38,805 nt of DNA. Origin: an uncultured Collinsella sp. Lineage in GTDB: Bacteria; Actinomycetota; Coriobacteriia; Coriobacteriales; Coriobacteriaceae. The notes under the pieces were generated by a model that saw nothing but the letters and a program-made list of their open reading frames with translations, ran no database searches and was not told the DNA's origin. The DNA lies in NCBI GenBank assembly GCA_902479095.1, contig CABSNL010000016.1, forward strand, positions 1 through 38,805. The letters run 5' to 3'. Position 1 is the stretch's first letter. The number at the start of each line of letters is the position of its first letter. Below, piece after piece: positions 8,106 through 15,361 of this stretch. The translations under genes were made by a program, and so were the position numbers.

Positions 8106-8221
8106 GGGCGGGTCTGGCCGTTTAGTTCGCTGCTCGGGCAGTCCTGGCTCGCTCGGAAAGCACATTAAGTGCTTTCCGGCTCGTGCGGAACTCGCGACGA
8201 ACTAAACGGCCAGACCCGCTC
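8106..8221 (-). repeat. Long palindrome, type B copy 1, in the thrB leader
   Basis: A perfect 22-bp stem pairs 8108-8129 with 8198-8219, extended by a wobble and one more pair to 8106/8221. Inside sit a 10-bp hairpin with ATTAA loop (8154-8163 with 8169-8178) and a small CTGC/GCAG hairpin (8130-8141), making a branched structure. Read on the minus strand it fills the thrB leader and ends directly at the AGGAGGA ribosome site (8099-8105). Opening or closing the structure could therefore affect translation start. It shares short blocks and overall architecture with the palindrome after asd. Confidence 0.8.
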
Positions 8222-8232
8222 GCATGCTCGTC

Positions 8233-8238
8233 ATTATC
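8233..8238 (-). promoter_or_regulatory. Candidate -10 box (GATAAT) for thrB
   Basis: On the minus strand, GATAAT lies between the thrC terminator and the type B palindrome. A start of transcription a few bases on would begin the thrB mRNA at the foot of the palindrome. The region 17 bp upstream is T-rich without a good -35, so confidence is low. Confidence 0.3.
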
Positions 8239-8251
8239 CCGAAAGCTAAAT

Positions 8252-8285
8252 AAAAAGAAGGTGCGCCGGCTTTCGCCGGCGCCTT
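8252..8285 (-). terminator. Intrinsic terminator of thrC
   Basis: On the minus strand, starting 11 bases after the thrC stop, AAGGCGCCGGC pairs with GCCGGCGCACCTT around a GAAA loop with a two-base bulge. It is followed by TTCTTTTTATTT. A GC stem with a U-tract is a classic rho-independent terminator and separates thrC from thrB. Confidence 0.75.
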
Positions 8286-8295
8286 ATAAAGGGTT

Positions 8296-9813
8296 TTAGT
8301 TGGTAGTCATCTTTTTTGCTGCAGACTCGACGTAGTTGGCCATGTCGGCTACGTCGCAGACGTCTTCGAAGCGGACGGGTTTGGATTCGAGTTCGGCGAG
8401 CTGGGTCGGGGCGACCGTGTTGGTTGCCTGCTCGAGCACACGCATGGCCTTAAAGTCGTCCTCGGGAACGTTAAGCCCCAGAGCGTCGCAGCAGGCGCGC
8501 GGGAACTTGTAGGGGCTGGCGGTCGAAAGCAGCACGCGGGCCTTGGCGCCCTCGGCGGGAGCGACCTGCTCAAAGACGTGATAGCCGCAAGCGGTGTGCG
8601 GGTCGATCACGTAGCCGTTCGCGTCCCAACAGCTCTTGATGGCAGCGCGGACCTCGTCCTCGCTGGCCCAGCCGCAACCAAAGACGCTCTGGATCTTGGC
8701 CAGCAGCTCGGCGGGTACCTCGTAGCGACCGGTCTGTGCCAACTGCTCCATAAGGCCGGCAACGAGTTCGCAGTCGCCATCGGACAGGAAGTACAGCATG
8801 CGCTCCAGGTTAGAGCTGATGAGGATGTCCATCGACGGCGAGATGGTCGTGAAGAACGGGCGGTTACGGTCGTATACGCCGGTGGTCAGGAAGTCAACCA
8901 GCACGTTGTTCTTGTCGCTCGCGACGATGAGCTTGGCGACGGGCAGGCCCATGCGCTTGGCATAGTAGCCGGCCAGGATATCGCCAAAGTTGCCGGTCGG
9001 TACGCAGAACTCCACGGCGTCGCCGGCCTCGATGGCGCCGGCGCGCAGCAACTGCGCATAGGCGGCAAAGTAGTAGACGACCTGCGGTACCAGACGGCCG
9101 ACATTGATGGAGTTGGCGCTCGAAAGCACCGTGCCGGCGGCCTCAAGACGCTCAGCTAGCTCCTTATCGGCAAAGATGCGCTTGACGGCGCTCTGGGCGT
9201 CGTCAAAGTTGCCGCGGATGCCGCAGACGGCGACGTTGTCGCCCTCCTGCGTGGACATCTGCAGGTTCTGGACGCGGCTAACCTTGCCCTCGGGATAAAA
9301 GACGGTGATGCCCGTGCCCGGAGCGTCGGCAAAACCGGCGAGCGCAGCCTTGCCCGTGTCGCCCGACGTGGCGGTGACGATCATGATGCGCTCGGCGCCG
9401 CCGTCCTTGGCGGAAGTGCGGGCCATCAGACGGGGGAGCATCTGCAGGGCGACGTCCTTGAAGGCGCTTGTAGGGCCGCCAAAGAGCTCCATCACATAGG
9501 TCTGAGGGGCGTCGGCACCCGGCGCAGCGCCGAGTTTGACGAGCGGCGTAACCTCTCCACTCGCGAACGTGCCGCGGTATGCCTCGTCGACACACGCCGA
9601 AATTTCTTCGGCCGTGTAATCATTCAGTAACATTCCCAACACATCTTGAGCGATTTCAAAGTACGATTTAGCTGCAAGCGAGCTGATATCGACCTGCTGG
9701 GTGCCGAGCTCGTCCGAGACAAACAAACCCCCGTCGGGAGCGATGCCAGTGCGGATTGCCACCTTACTTGAGCACGATAAAGTGCGTCCTCGTGTACTAT
9801 GATAAGTTCCCAT
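8296..9813 (-). CDS. thrC: Threonine synthase (PLP-dependent)
   Basis: A 505-residue enzyme converting O-phosphohomoserine to threonine. FGGPTSAFKD contains the PLP lysine (Lys119) in the PTxAFKD context typical of the longer bacterial/fungal-type ThrC; VTATSGDTGKAAL and PTGNFGDILAGYYAKRMGLP bind the cofactor phosphate. The N-terminal MGTYHSTRG is the family start (YxSTRG), so ATG 9813 is used; it is preceded by GAGGAG nine bases upstream. The reading frame stays open back to 9858, but that extension does not match the family. It is transcribed away from lysC, with only 104 bases between the two starts, so the promoters overlap in this short interval. No threonine attenuator or T-box is visible in it. 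Confidence 0.95.
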   Translation of the reverse strand: MGTYHSTRGRTLSCSSKVAIRTGIAPDGGLFVSDELGTQQVDISSLAAKSYFEIAQDVLGMLLNDYTAEEISACVDEAYRGTFASGEVTPLVKLGAAPGADAPQTYVMELFGGPTSAFKDVALQMLPRLMARTSAKDGGAERIMIVTATSGDTGKAALAGFADAPGTGITVFYPEGKVSRVQNLQMSTQEGDNVAVCGIRGNFDDAQSAVKRIFADKELAERLEAAGTVLSSANSINVGRLVPQVVYYFAAYAQLLRAGAIEAGDAVEFCVPTGNFGDILAGYYAKRMGLPVAKLIVASDKNNVLVDFLTTGVYDRNRPFFTTISPSMDILISSNLERMLYFLSDGDCELVAGLMEQLAQTGRYEVPAELLAKIQSVFGCGWASEDEVRAAIKSCWDANGYVIDPHTACGYHVFEQVAPAEGAKARVLLSTASPYKFPRACCDALGLNVPEDDFKAMRVLEQATNTVAPTQLAELESKPVRFEDVCDVADMANYVESAAKKMTTN

Positions 9814-9917
9814 ATAACACTGCTCCTCGGATGCCTTGGTCCCAATCGGTGAAACCATGGTATCAGAGCGCGCAAAATAGGTTCGCAGAGGCTTTTTAGA
9901 AAGGTAACCTCCAGCCC

Positions 9918-11306
9918 ATGATTAAGATTGCCAAGTTTGGCGGCTCGTCGGTCGCCGACGCCGAACACTTCAAGAAGATCAAGGCCATCGTCGACGCCGA
10001 CCCTGCCCGCCGTTTTGTGGTGGTTTCCGCCTGCGGTCGCCGTTTTAAGGGCGACACCAAGGTGACCGACCTGCTCTACCTGGTTAACGCGCACGTTAAG
10101 TATCACGTGTCGTGTGAGGAGCTACTCGAGGACATTGGCCAGCGCTATTTTGATATCGCTGACGAGCTGGAGCTCACCTATCCCATCCGTGAGGAGTTCG
10201 CGGCCTTTGCCGAGCGCGCCCGCTCGGGCGGCTACTCCACCGAGGAGCTTGTGAGCCGTGGCGAGTACTTTACCGCCCGCCTGATGGCCGAGTACCTGGG
10301 CTTACCGTTCCTGGACGCCGCGACGGTTGTGGCGTTCCATCACGACGGTACGCTCAGCATGAATCGCACCTCCGAGCTGGTGCAGGAGTACGGTCAGCAG
10401 GGCGGCTTTGTTATGCCCGGTTTCTACGGCGCGACGCGTGAGGGCCAGATCAAGCTGCTCGACCGTGGTGGCGGCGATATTTCGGGCTCGATCTTGGCTA
10501 AGTGCCTGGGCGCCGATCTGTACGAGAACTGGACCGACGTCTCGGGCTTCTATTCTGCCGATCCGCGTATCGTTCCCGAGGCTCAGCCCATTGCGCGCGT
10601 TACCTATGAGGAGCTGCGCGAGCTTTCGTACATGGGCGCAAGCGTCCTGCACGAGGAGGCCGTGTTCCCCGTGCGCGAGGCGGGTATTCCGCTGGTCATC
10701 AAGAACACCAATGCGCCGCAGGACCCCGGCACCATCATTAGCGAGACGGCTGATGAGGGCGAGGCGGAGCCCATCATTACCGGTGTGACCGGCAAGCGCG
10801 GTTTTGTTGCCATCAACGTTGCCCGCGACCGCACCAAACCCCGTGTCGGTTTTATGCGCCGCGCGCTTTCGGTCTTCGAGCGCTATGACGTTTCCGTCGA
10901 GCACATGCCCACCGGTGTCGACCGCTTTGGCGCCGTGGTGCAGGAGCAGGATGTGCACGACTCGCTGTACTCGCTCGTGGGCGACATTCAACAGGAGGTC
11001 GAGCCGCTCGAGATCGAGGTTGTCGAGGGCTTGGCGCTCATCGCTACCGTTGGCCGTAACCTGCGCGGCCGTGCAGGTATCTCGGGCCATCTGTTTGGCA
11101 TGCTTGGTCAGGCCGGCGTGAGCGTGCGCATGATTTCGCAGAGCTGCGACGAGATCAACATCATTATCGGTGTCGAGGAGAAGGACTTCGACTTGGCGAT
11201 TCGGACCATTTACCGTGCCTTCTCCGATGAGAACGGCATTGTGAAGGTCTCCGATTTGGAGGCTTCCACGCCGGTCGATCCCGCCCTGGCCGCGCTCCAC
11301 AAGTAG
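9918..11306 (+). CDS. lysC: Aspartate kinase, monofunctional with ACT domains
   Basis: A 462-residue enzyme that phosphorylates aspartate, the entry to lysine, threonine and methionine synthesis. The N-terminal IAKFGGSSVAD is the kinase KFGGSS motif, and the amino acid kinase domain runs to about residue 285 (DRGGGDISGSILAKCL and YSADPRIV bind substrate and nucleotide). Two ACT regulatory domains fill roughly residues 310-450, so feedback inhibition by an aspartate-family amino acid is expected. There is no homoserine dehydrogenase fusion. Length and layout match the longer ~440-460-residue aspartokinases common in Clostridia and Coriobacteria. ATG 9918 is the family start; the ribosome site (GAAAGG) lies rather far upstream. 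asd follows on the same strand 174 bases on. Confidence 0.94.
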   Translation: MIKIAKFGGSSVADAEHFKKIKAIVDADPARRFVVVSACGRRFKGDTKVTDLLYLVNAHVKYHVSCEELLEDIGQRYFDIADELELTYPIREEFAAFAERARSGGYSTEELVSRGEYFTARLMAEYLGLPFLDAATVVAFHHDGTLSMNRTSELVQEYGQQGGFVMPGFYGATREGQIKLLDRGGGDISGSILAKCLGADLYENWTDVSGFYSADPRIVPEAQPIARVTYEELRELSYMGASVLHEEAVFPVREAGIPLVIKNTNAPQDPGTIISETADEGEAEPIITGVTGKRGFVAINVARDRTKPRVGFMRRALSVFERYDVSVEHMPTGVDRFGAVVQEQDVHDSLYSLVGDIQQEVEPLEIEVVEGLALIATVGRNLRGRAGISGHLFGMLGQAGVSVRMISQSCDEINIIIGVEEKDFDLAIRTIYRAFSDENGIVKVSDLEASTPVDPALAALHK

Positions 11307-11317
11307 CTGCTATCCCA

Positions 11318-11406
11318 GTAGATTTTTGGGACTTGCCTCAAAAATCTACGGTGGGGCGTTTCGTTTCGGTTTCGTTTCGACGGGGCGGGTTTCGTGTCCG
11401 CCCCGT
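11318..11406 (+). terminator. Two successive hairpins between lysC and asd, with an 11-bp tandem repeat
   Basis: First hairpin: 11318-11328 pairs perfectly with 11339-11349 (GTAGATTTTTG, 11 bp, 10-nt loop), 11 bases after the lysC stop. Second: 11380-11388 pairs with 11398-11406 (ACGGGGCGG, 9 bp) and is followed by TCTTGT, a better terminator candidate. Between them is an exact tandem duplication of GTTTCGTTTCG (11358-11379). They suggest lysC and asd are at least partly uncoupled. Confidence 0.5.
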
Positions 11407-11480
11407 TCTTGTATACACTGGCAACAATAATCGGCCTGCTTGGCGTGCGGGCAAAAGCCACAACCTTTAAAGGGGGAAGC

Positions 11481-12506
11481 ATGAAACAGTACACGGTTGC
11501 TATTTTGGGCGCGACGGGAGCCGTGGGCACCCAGATGCTCGAGTGCCTTAACGAGCAGGAGTTCCCGGTTGGCAAGCTCAAGCTGCTGGCGAGCGCGCGT
11601 TCTGCGGGCAAGACCGTCGAGTTCCGCGGCGAGCAGATCGTGATTGAAGAGGCTTGTCCCGAGGCCTTTGAGGGCTGTGACATTGTGCTTGGAGCCGCCG
11701 GCGACGACATCGCGAAGGAGCTGCTGCCCGAGGCCGTCAAGCGCGGCGCCGTCGTGGTCGACAACAGCCATGCCTTCCGCATGGATCCCGAGGTGCCGCT
11801 GGTTGTGCCCGAGATCAATGCCGACGACATCAAGTGGCACCACGGTCTGATCGCCAACCCCAATTGCGCGACCATCATCGGCCTGGTTCCCACGTGGCCG
11901 CTGCATCAGCTCGCCGGCGTGAAGCGCATGATCGTCTCGACGTACCAGGCGGCTTCGGGCGCCGGTGCTCCCGGTATGGCCGAGCTCGAGGCTCAGCTGG
12001 CCGCCCTGGGCCGTGGTGAGGAGATTCCCGAGCCGCGCGCGTTTGCCGCCCAGCTGGCGAGTAACCTGATTCCGCAGATTGGCGGCGTCAAGGAGGAGGG
12101 CTTTACCTCCGAGGAGATGAAGCTACAAAACGAGGGCCGCAAGATCATGCACCTGCCCGAGCTGCGCGTGAACTGCACCTGCGTGCGCGTGCCTGTGCTG
12201 CGCTCGCACTCCGAGAGCATTACGCTCGAGTTTGAGCGCGACATCACGGTGGAAGAGGCCCGTGCTGCGCTGGCTGCCGCTCCGGGCGTGAAGCTGGTTG
12301 ACGACATGAGCGCCGAGGATGCGCACGATCGCTTCCCCATGCCGATGGATACGTCCGACCAGGACCTGATCTGGGTCGGTCGCGTGCGTCGCGACATCTC
12401 GAACCCCGAGGCCACGCGCGGTATTACCTTCTGGTGCTGCGGCGACCAAATCCGTAAGGGCGCGGCAACCAACGCCGTCCAGATCGCCAAGCTGCTCTGC
12501 GAGTAG
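11481..12506 (+). CDS. asd: Aspartate-semialdehyde dehydrogenase
   Basis: A 341-residue NADPH-dependent enzyme that reduces aspartyl phosphate made by LysC to aspartate semialdehyde, the branch point to lysine/peptidoglycan and threonine. The N-terminal VAILGATGAVGTQML is the dinucleotide-binding loop. Cys129 in NPNCATIIG is the catalytic thiol, and STYQAASGAG plus LRVNCTCVRVPVLRSHSE are the substrate-binding motifs of the family. The start is ATG 11481, six bases after AGGGGGA; the frame is open further upstream (to 11394) but runs through the terminator-like hairpin. Its placement after lysC reproduces the common lysC-asd pair. Typical length. A type B palindrome begins 12 bases after its stop. 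Confidence 0.96.
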   Translation: MKQYTVAILGATGAVGTQMLECLNEQEFPVGKLKLLASARSAGKTVEFRGEQIVIEEACPEAFEGCDIVLGAAGDDIAKELLPEAVKRGAVVVDNSHAFRMDPEVPLVVPEINADDIKWHHGLIANPNCATIIGLVPTWPLHQLAGVKRMIVSTYQAASGAGAPGMAELEAQLAALGRGEEIPEPRAFAAQLASNLIPQIGGVKEEGFTSEEMKLQNEGRKIMHLPELRVNCTCVRVPVLRSHSESITLEFERDITVEEARAALAAAPGVKLVDDMSAEDAHDRFPMPMDTSDQDLIWVGRVRRDISNPEATRGITFWCCGDQIRKGAATNAVQIAKLLCE

Positions 12507-12518
12507 GTTGACCTGTCC

Positions 12519-12647
12519 GGCGGGGCCGGGCTTAGTTTTCAGAACGTTCTCGACCATGTGCGGCGCCTTGTCCTGCTCCTTCGGAGCCGCGGACAAGGCG
12601 CCGCACTGGTCTGCGGAGTGTTCTGAAAACTGAGCCCGGCCCCCGCC
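12519..12647. repeat. Long palindrome, type B copy 2, after asd
   Basis: Outer arms 12519-12545 and 12620-12647 pair over about 27 bp (one bulge, one wobble; GGGCTTAGTTTTCAGAAC against GTTCTGAAAACTGAGCCC). Middle arms 12552-12573 and 12591-12611 pair over 21 bp with one bulged T. The tip GCTCC-TTC-GGAGC spans 12575-12587. It lies between asd and ogt on the same strand. The remaining gap to ogt (12648-12855) is GC-rich with another 7-bp inverted repeat (12667-12673 with 12696-12702), a possible -10 TATTAT at 12823-12828, and no convincing gene. Confidence 0.85.
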
Positions 12648-12855
12648 TGCGGTGACGCTGCTGCAAGCGGCCTGCGATGGGGCCGTTGTTGGTTGAGGCC
12701 GCTGGGCTGATGTGGGGGCGCGTGGCTGTTGCGGGCCCTGGTCCCGGCGGCGGCCTCGGCGCTGTGCGCCTGCTGCCTTGGGTGACTTTGGGGTCGATTG
12801 GGGTTGTCTGCACAATTCGCGGTATTATGTTGCGGAGTTTTGAAAGGAGCCGCTG

Positions 12856-13434
12856 GTGGTCACGACGACGTTTGCCTCGCCTTTGGGCGAAATCTTGCTT
12901 GCCGCTGATGGCCGCGGTCTGACGGGGCTTTGGTTTGAGGGACAGGAGCACTTTGGCTCCACGCTTCTCCGGGAAGACTCCGAACATGTTGAAGGCGCCG
13001 ATGCGGTTTCCGGTATTGGTGGCATATCGTCGGTGAGTCCGGCAAATGGTGCGGCTTCTTCGGTGCTTGAGCGTTCGTGGGCTTGGCTGAATGCTTATTT
13101 TGCAGGGCAGGAACCTCGGTTTACGCCGCCGTTGCATTTGATTGGCACGGCGTTTCAGCGTGAAGTTTGGTACGAGCTGCTTTCTATTCCGCGTGGCGAG
13201 GTCGCTACGTATGGCGAGATCGCCCAGCGTGTTGCGGCTCGACATCGTGTGCCGGGAAATGAGGTGCCCGTTGTGTCTCCCCGTGCCGTGGGGGCCGCGG
13301 TCGCGCGTAACCCTGTTTCGATTATTGTGCCATGCCATCGCGTGGTGGCGGCCGACGGGTCGCTCAATGGATATGCCGGCGGTCTCGACCGTAAGGAGTG
13401 GCTGCTGCGGCTTGAGGGCGCGTACGAGGAGTAA
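12856..13434 (+). CDS. ogt: Methylated-DNA--protein-cysteine methyltransferase
   Basis: A 192-residue suicide DNA repair protein that takes the alkyl group from O6-alkylguanine onto its own cysteine. The active-site motif is IIVPCHRVV with Cys160, preceded by the helix-turn-helix region around RGEVATYGEIA and followed by GSLNGYAGGLDRKEWLL, all family landmarks. The N-terminal half is poorly conserved, as usual. The start is GTG 12856, six bases after AAGGAG (12844-12849). A serine/glycine-rich insertion near residues 45-70 and a linker at 128-142 make it a little longer than many Ogt proteins. It sits beside a LexA-box-controlled gene, but no such box is seen in front of ogt itself. Confidence 0.93.
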   Translation: MVTTTFASPLGEILLAADGRGLTGLWFEGQEHFGSTLLREDSEHVEGADAVSGIGGISSVSPANGAASSVLERSWAWLNAYFAGQEPRFTPPLHLIGTAFQREVWYELLSIPRGEVATYGEIAQRVAARHRVPGNEVPVVSPRAVGAAVARNPVSIIVPCHRVVAADGSLNGYAGGLDRKEWLLRLEGAYEE

Positions 13435-13440
13435 CGCTCG

Positions 13441-13575
13441 AGTACTTTGCCTGTAGTAGCCGACTTCGACCAAAGCTCGCTCGAGTTCGCTTTGATTAGA
13501 GCACTTAAGACCCTTGTTTTCTGTCAATAGTGCTATCTGTTCGTTGATGGATATCCACGACTTCTGGTATTTCAT
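13441..13575 (-). pseudogene. Truncated Abi-like (Abi_2/AbiD-F type) phage-defence gene remnant
   Basis: On the minus strand an ATG at 13575 with AAGAGG five bases upstream opens a frame whose first 43 residues read like the N-terminus of Abi family proteins: KSWISINEQIALL, then a variable helix, then LVEVGYYR (family pattern kpwLsyeeQi-LL...iGYYRlsgY). After YYR the similarity stops and the frame runs on by chance, antisense through ogt. Full-length Abi_2 proteins are about 300 residues, so only the 5' end remains. Base composition here and upstream (13435-13680) is clearly more AT-rich than the neighbours, consistent with acquired DNA. The call rests on pattern recognition of a short segment. 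Confidence 0.5.
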
Positions 13576-13591
13576 TTAAGCCTCTTGATAT

Positions 13592-13635
13592 AAAAAGAGC
13601 TGGAGTTGCGCATCGTTGAGAGGCTTTCCAGCTTT
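13592..13635 (-). terminator. Intrinsic terminator, minus strand, downstream of the GyrI-like gene
   Basis: Read on the minus strand, AGCTGGA (13627-13633 complement) pairs with TCCAGCT (13598-13604 complement), extended by a wobble, and is followed by CTTTTT. It lies about 110 bases after the GyrI-like gene and directly before the Abi remnant. The rest of 13576-13745 is AT-rich with no gene that I can support. Confidence 0.5.
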
Positions 13636-13745
13636 AGAGACATAAAATTATAAGATACGATGACCTGCGTCAAGGAAGCTGCCAGATGATCTTGGAGCGG
13701 CTGATTGCCTGGCCTAAAACCTGATGCGCGGGACGGCGCTCCGCG

Positions 13746-14384
13746 CTATTCAGCGCGCTTGATAGGATGACGAACCACGGTCTTTAGTTTCTCCGGTGCA
13801 CATTTGCGTGGATCGGAGAGATAGATTTCGTGATGTAAACGGGTGCCTGAGAAGTCGGGGACATAGCCCTGCTCGGTCGTGTATTCATGCATAGCGTTTA
13901 CGGTCGCCGGTTCGTCGTCATAGGGCCCGGTGTGCATGCATTGAACGCAGAGACCCTCGTCAACTTTAAGCAGCTCGACGGCAGAAAAGTCCAGTTTCTT
14001 TTTGGCCGTGGCCTCCGCGACTGCCCAGTCAAAATCATCTCGGCTGACGAAATCGGGCAGGCGGATGCACGAGATAAAGTTGAAATCGTCCTTGCGTACA
14101 TAATCGATGTCGCCGCTCGGGGAGTCTTGCCACCAGAAACCCTCGAGCGGAGGTACCACAAAGTCGAAATAGCCCTCGATACTCCTTGAACCTTTCTTCG
14201 ACATCTTGACGGTATAGGCGATGCCGTAAAGCAGCGGCAGGGCGTTTTGATACTCGCCACCTTCAGTATTTGGGTCGCCCTTTCCGCGAACGGCAACGTA
14301 GCTCATAGGCGGGACAGTTACGATACTCGGCTTGCTCGCAGGTCTGTAGAGCTCCTTGCATTCCTTCTTAAAGTCGAACGCCAT
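13746..14384 (-). CDS. GyrI-like small-molecule-binding domain protein
   Basis: A protein of 212 residues matching the larger stand-alone GyrI-like proteins that open MxFDFKKExKxLYxPxxKPxIVxVPxMxYVAVRGKGDPN; that segment is recognisable here at residues 1-40. Later landmarks are GIAYTVKMSKK, EGYFDFVVPPLEGFWWQ, CMHTGPYDDEP and RLHHEIYLSDPRK. The fold (SHS2 repeat) is shared with the ligand domain of BmrR-type regulators and with E. coli GyrI/SbmC, which binds gyrase or small toxic molecules. No DNA-binding domain is present. ATG 14384 is preceded by GAAAGGCGG. A LexA-type palindrome lies 57-70 bases upstream, overlapping a possible -35, which suggests induction by DNA damage. Biochemical function is not known. 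Confidence 0.85.
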   Translation of the reverse strand: MAFDFKKECKELYRPASKPSIVTVPPMSYVAVRGKGDPNTEGGEYQNALPLLYGIAYTVKMSKKGSRSIEGYFDFVVPPLEGFWWQDSPSGDIDYVRKDDFNFISCIRLPDFVSRDDFDWAVAEATAKKKLDFSAVELLKVDEGLCVQCMHTGPYDDEPATVNAMHEYTTEQGYVPDFSGTRLHHEIYLSDPRKCAPEKLKTVVRHPIKRAE

Positions 14385-14440
14385 GTTGGCCGCCTTTCTG
14401 CGTATTGGCCTGCTTAGATAACGGAATCATATCATAGAAA

Positions 14441-14454
14441 CGAACAGCTGTTCG
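14441..14454 (-). promoter_or_regulatory. LexA (SOS) box CGAAC-AGCT-GTTCG
   Basis: A perfect 14-bp palindrome equal to the Gram-positive/actinobacterial SOS box CGAAC-N4-GTTCG. It lies just upstream of the GyrI-like gene. Two overlapping TATGAT hexamers on the minus strand (complement of 14426-14431 and 14431-14436) would act as the -10; with the first, a 17-bp spacer puts the palindrome exactly over the -35. It is also 200 bases upstream of the divergent ABC transporter. Confidence 0.72.
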
Positions 14455-14571
14455 AATGATTTGGCTGACAGATTGAGATGCGTGCGTTGTGTTTGGCGGT
14501 CGGCCTGACCCCGTCGATGATGTCTCTGCCTTCCCGGCGCTTGCCTGCGCTCCCCGTTTCCCCATATAAAA

Positions 14572-14604
14572 CCTGCCAAAATGAACCTGTCCCTTTTTGG
14601 TCGG
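14572..14604. repeat. REP-like 33-bp hairpin repeat, copy 1
   Basis: CCTGCCAAAA, a 13-nt middle containing AACCTGTCCC, then TTTTGGTCGG (right arm imperfect). Reverse-complemented copy 2 (23944-23976) matches it at about 30 of 33 positions. It lies 50 bases before the ABC ATPase gene. Confidence 0.75.
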
Positions 14605-14654
14605 CGTGAAATGGGTAATACTAAAGAGTTATCCGACCAGATGGGAATTAATCG

Positions 14655-15356
14655 ATGGCTTATATCGAATTCAAAGACGTCATCAAGGCGTACGGCGAGG
14701 GCGATGCCCGCATTCACGCGCTCGACGGCGCGAGCTTTACCGTTGAGCGCGGCGAGCTCGCCATTATCCTGGGCGCCTCGGGTGCCGGCAAGACTACGGC
14801 GCTCAACATCCTGGGTGGCATGGATACGGTAACCTCCGGCACTGTGACGGTGGACGGGCGCGACGTGAGCTCCGCCAACGAGGCACAGCTCGTGGAATAC
14901 CGCCGTGCCGACGTCGGCTTTGTCTTCCAGTTCTACAATCTGGTCCCCAACCTGACGGCGCTCGAAAATGTCGAGCTTGCGGCGCAAATCTGCCCCGATT
15001 CGCTCGATGCCGAGCAAACGCTTTGCCAGGTTGGCTTGGGTGAGCGCCTCGCCAACTTCCCCGCGCAGCTTTCGGGCGGCGAGCAGCAGCGCGTGTCCAT
15101 TGCCCGCGCACTGGCAAAGAAACCCAAGCTGCTTTTGTGCGACGAGCCCACGGGCGCACTTGACTATAAAACCGGCAAGCAGATCTTGCAGCTGCTGCAG
15201 GACACTTGCCGCAAGCAGGGCATTACGGTCATCATCATCACCCACAACTCCGCGCTGGCGCCCATGGCCGATCGCCTGATCCGCTTTAAGAGCGGCCGCG
15301 TGGAGAGCGAGACGGTCCAGCAAAATCCCGTGCCTATCGAGACGATCGAGTGGTAG
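14655..15356 (+). CDS. ABC transporter ATP-binding protein (MacB/LolD type)
   Basis: A 233-residue cytoplasmic ATPase. Walker A is GASGAGKTT, the Q-loop is VFQFYNLVPNLTALENV (the NLxPxLTxxENV signature of the MacB/LolD group), the ABC signature is LSGGEQQR, Walker B is LLLCDEPTGALD and the H-loop is ITHNSA. This group powers MacB-fold permeases that move substrates from the outer membrane leaflet or extracytoplasmic side rather than importing sugars. The FtsX-type permease gene follows with a 5-base gap, so the two form one operon and complex. The start is ATG 14655; the only ribosome site is a weak GGGA. The substrate is unknown; antimicrobial peptide resistance or cell-envelope export are the usual roles. 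Confidence 0.92.
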   Translation: MAYIEFKDVIKAYGEGDARIHALDGASFTVERGELAIILGASGAGKTTALNILGGMDTVTSGTVTVDGRDVSSANEAQLVEYRRADVGFVFQFYNLVPNLTALENVELAAQICPDSLDAEQTLCQVGLGERLANFPAQLSGGEQQRVSIARALAKKPKLLLCDEPTGALDYKTGKQILQLLQDTCRKQGITVIIITHNSALAPMADRLIRFKSGRVESETVQQNPVPIETIEW

Positions 15357-15361
15357 CGCCC

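Noticed and set aside
9814..9917. Threonine or lysine riboswitch / T-box between thrC and lysC
   Set aside because: Only 104 bases, no specifier-like stem, no T-box sequence, no lysine-riboswitch core and no terminator/antiterminator pair visible.
12532..13575. A 347-codon gene on the minus strand
   Set aside because: Most of it is the antisense of ogt and of the type B palindrome; only the first ~43 codons resemble a protein family, so I kept just the Abi remnant.
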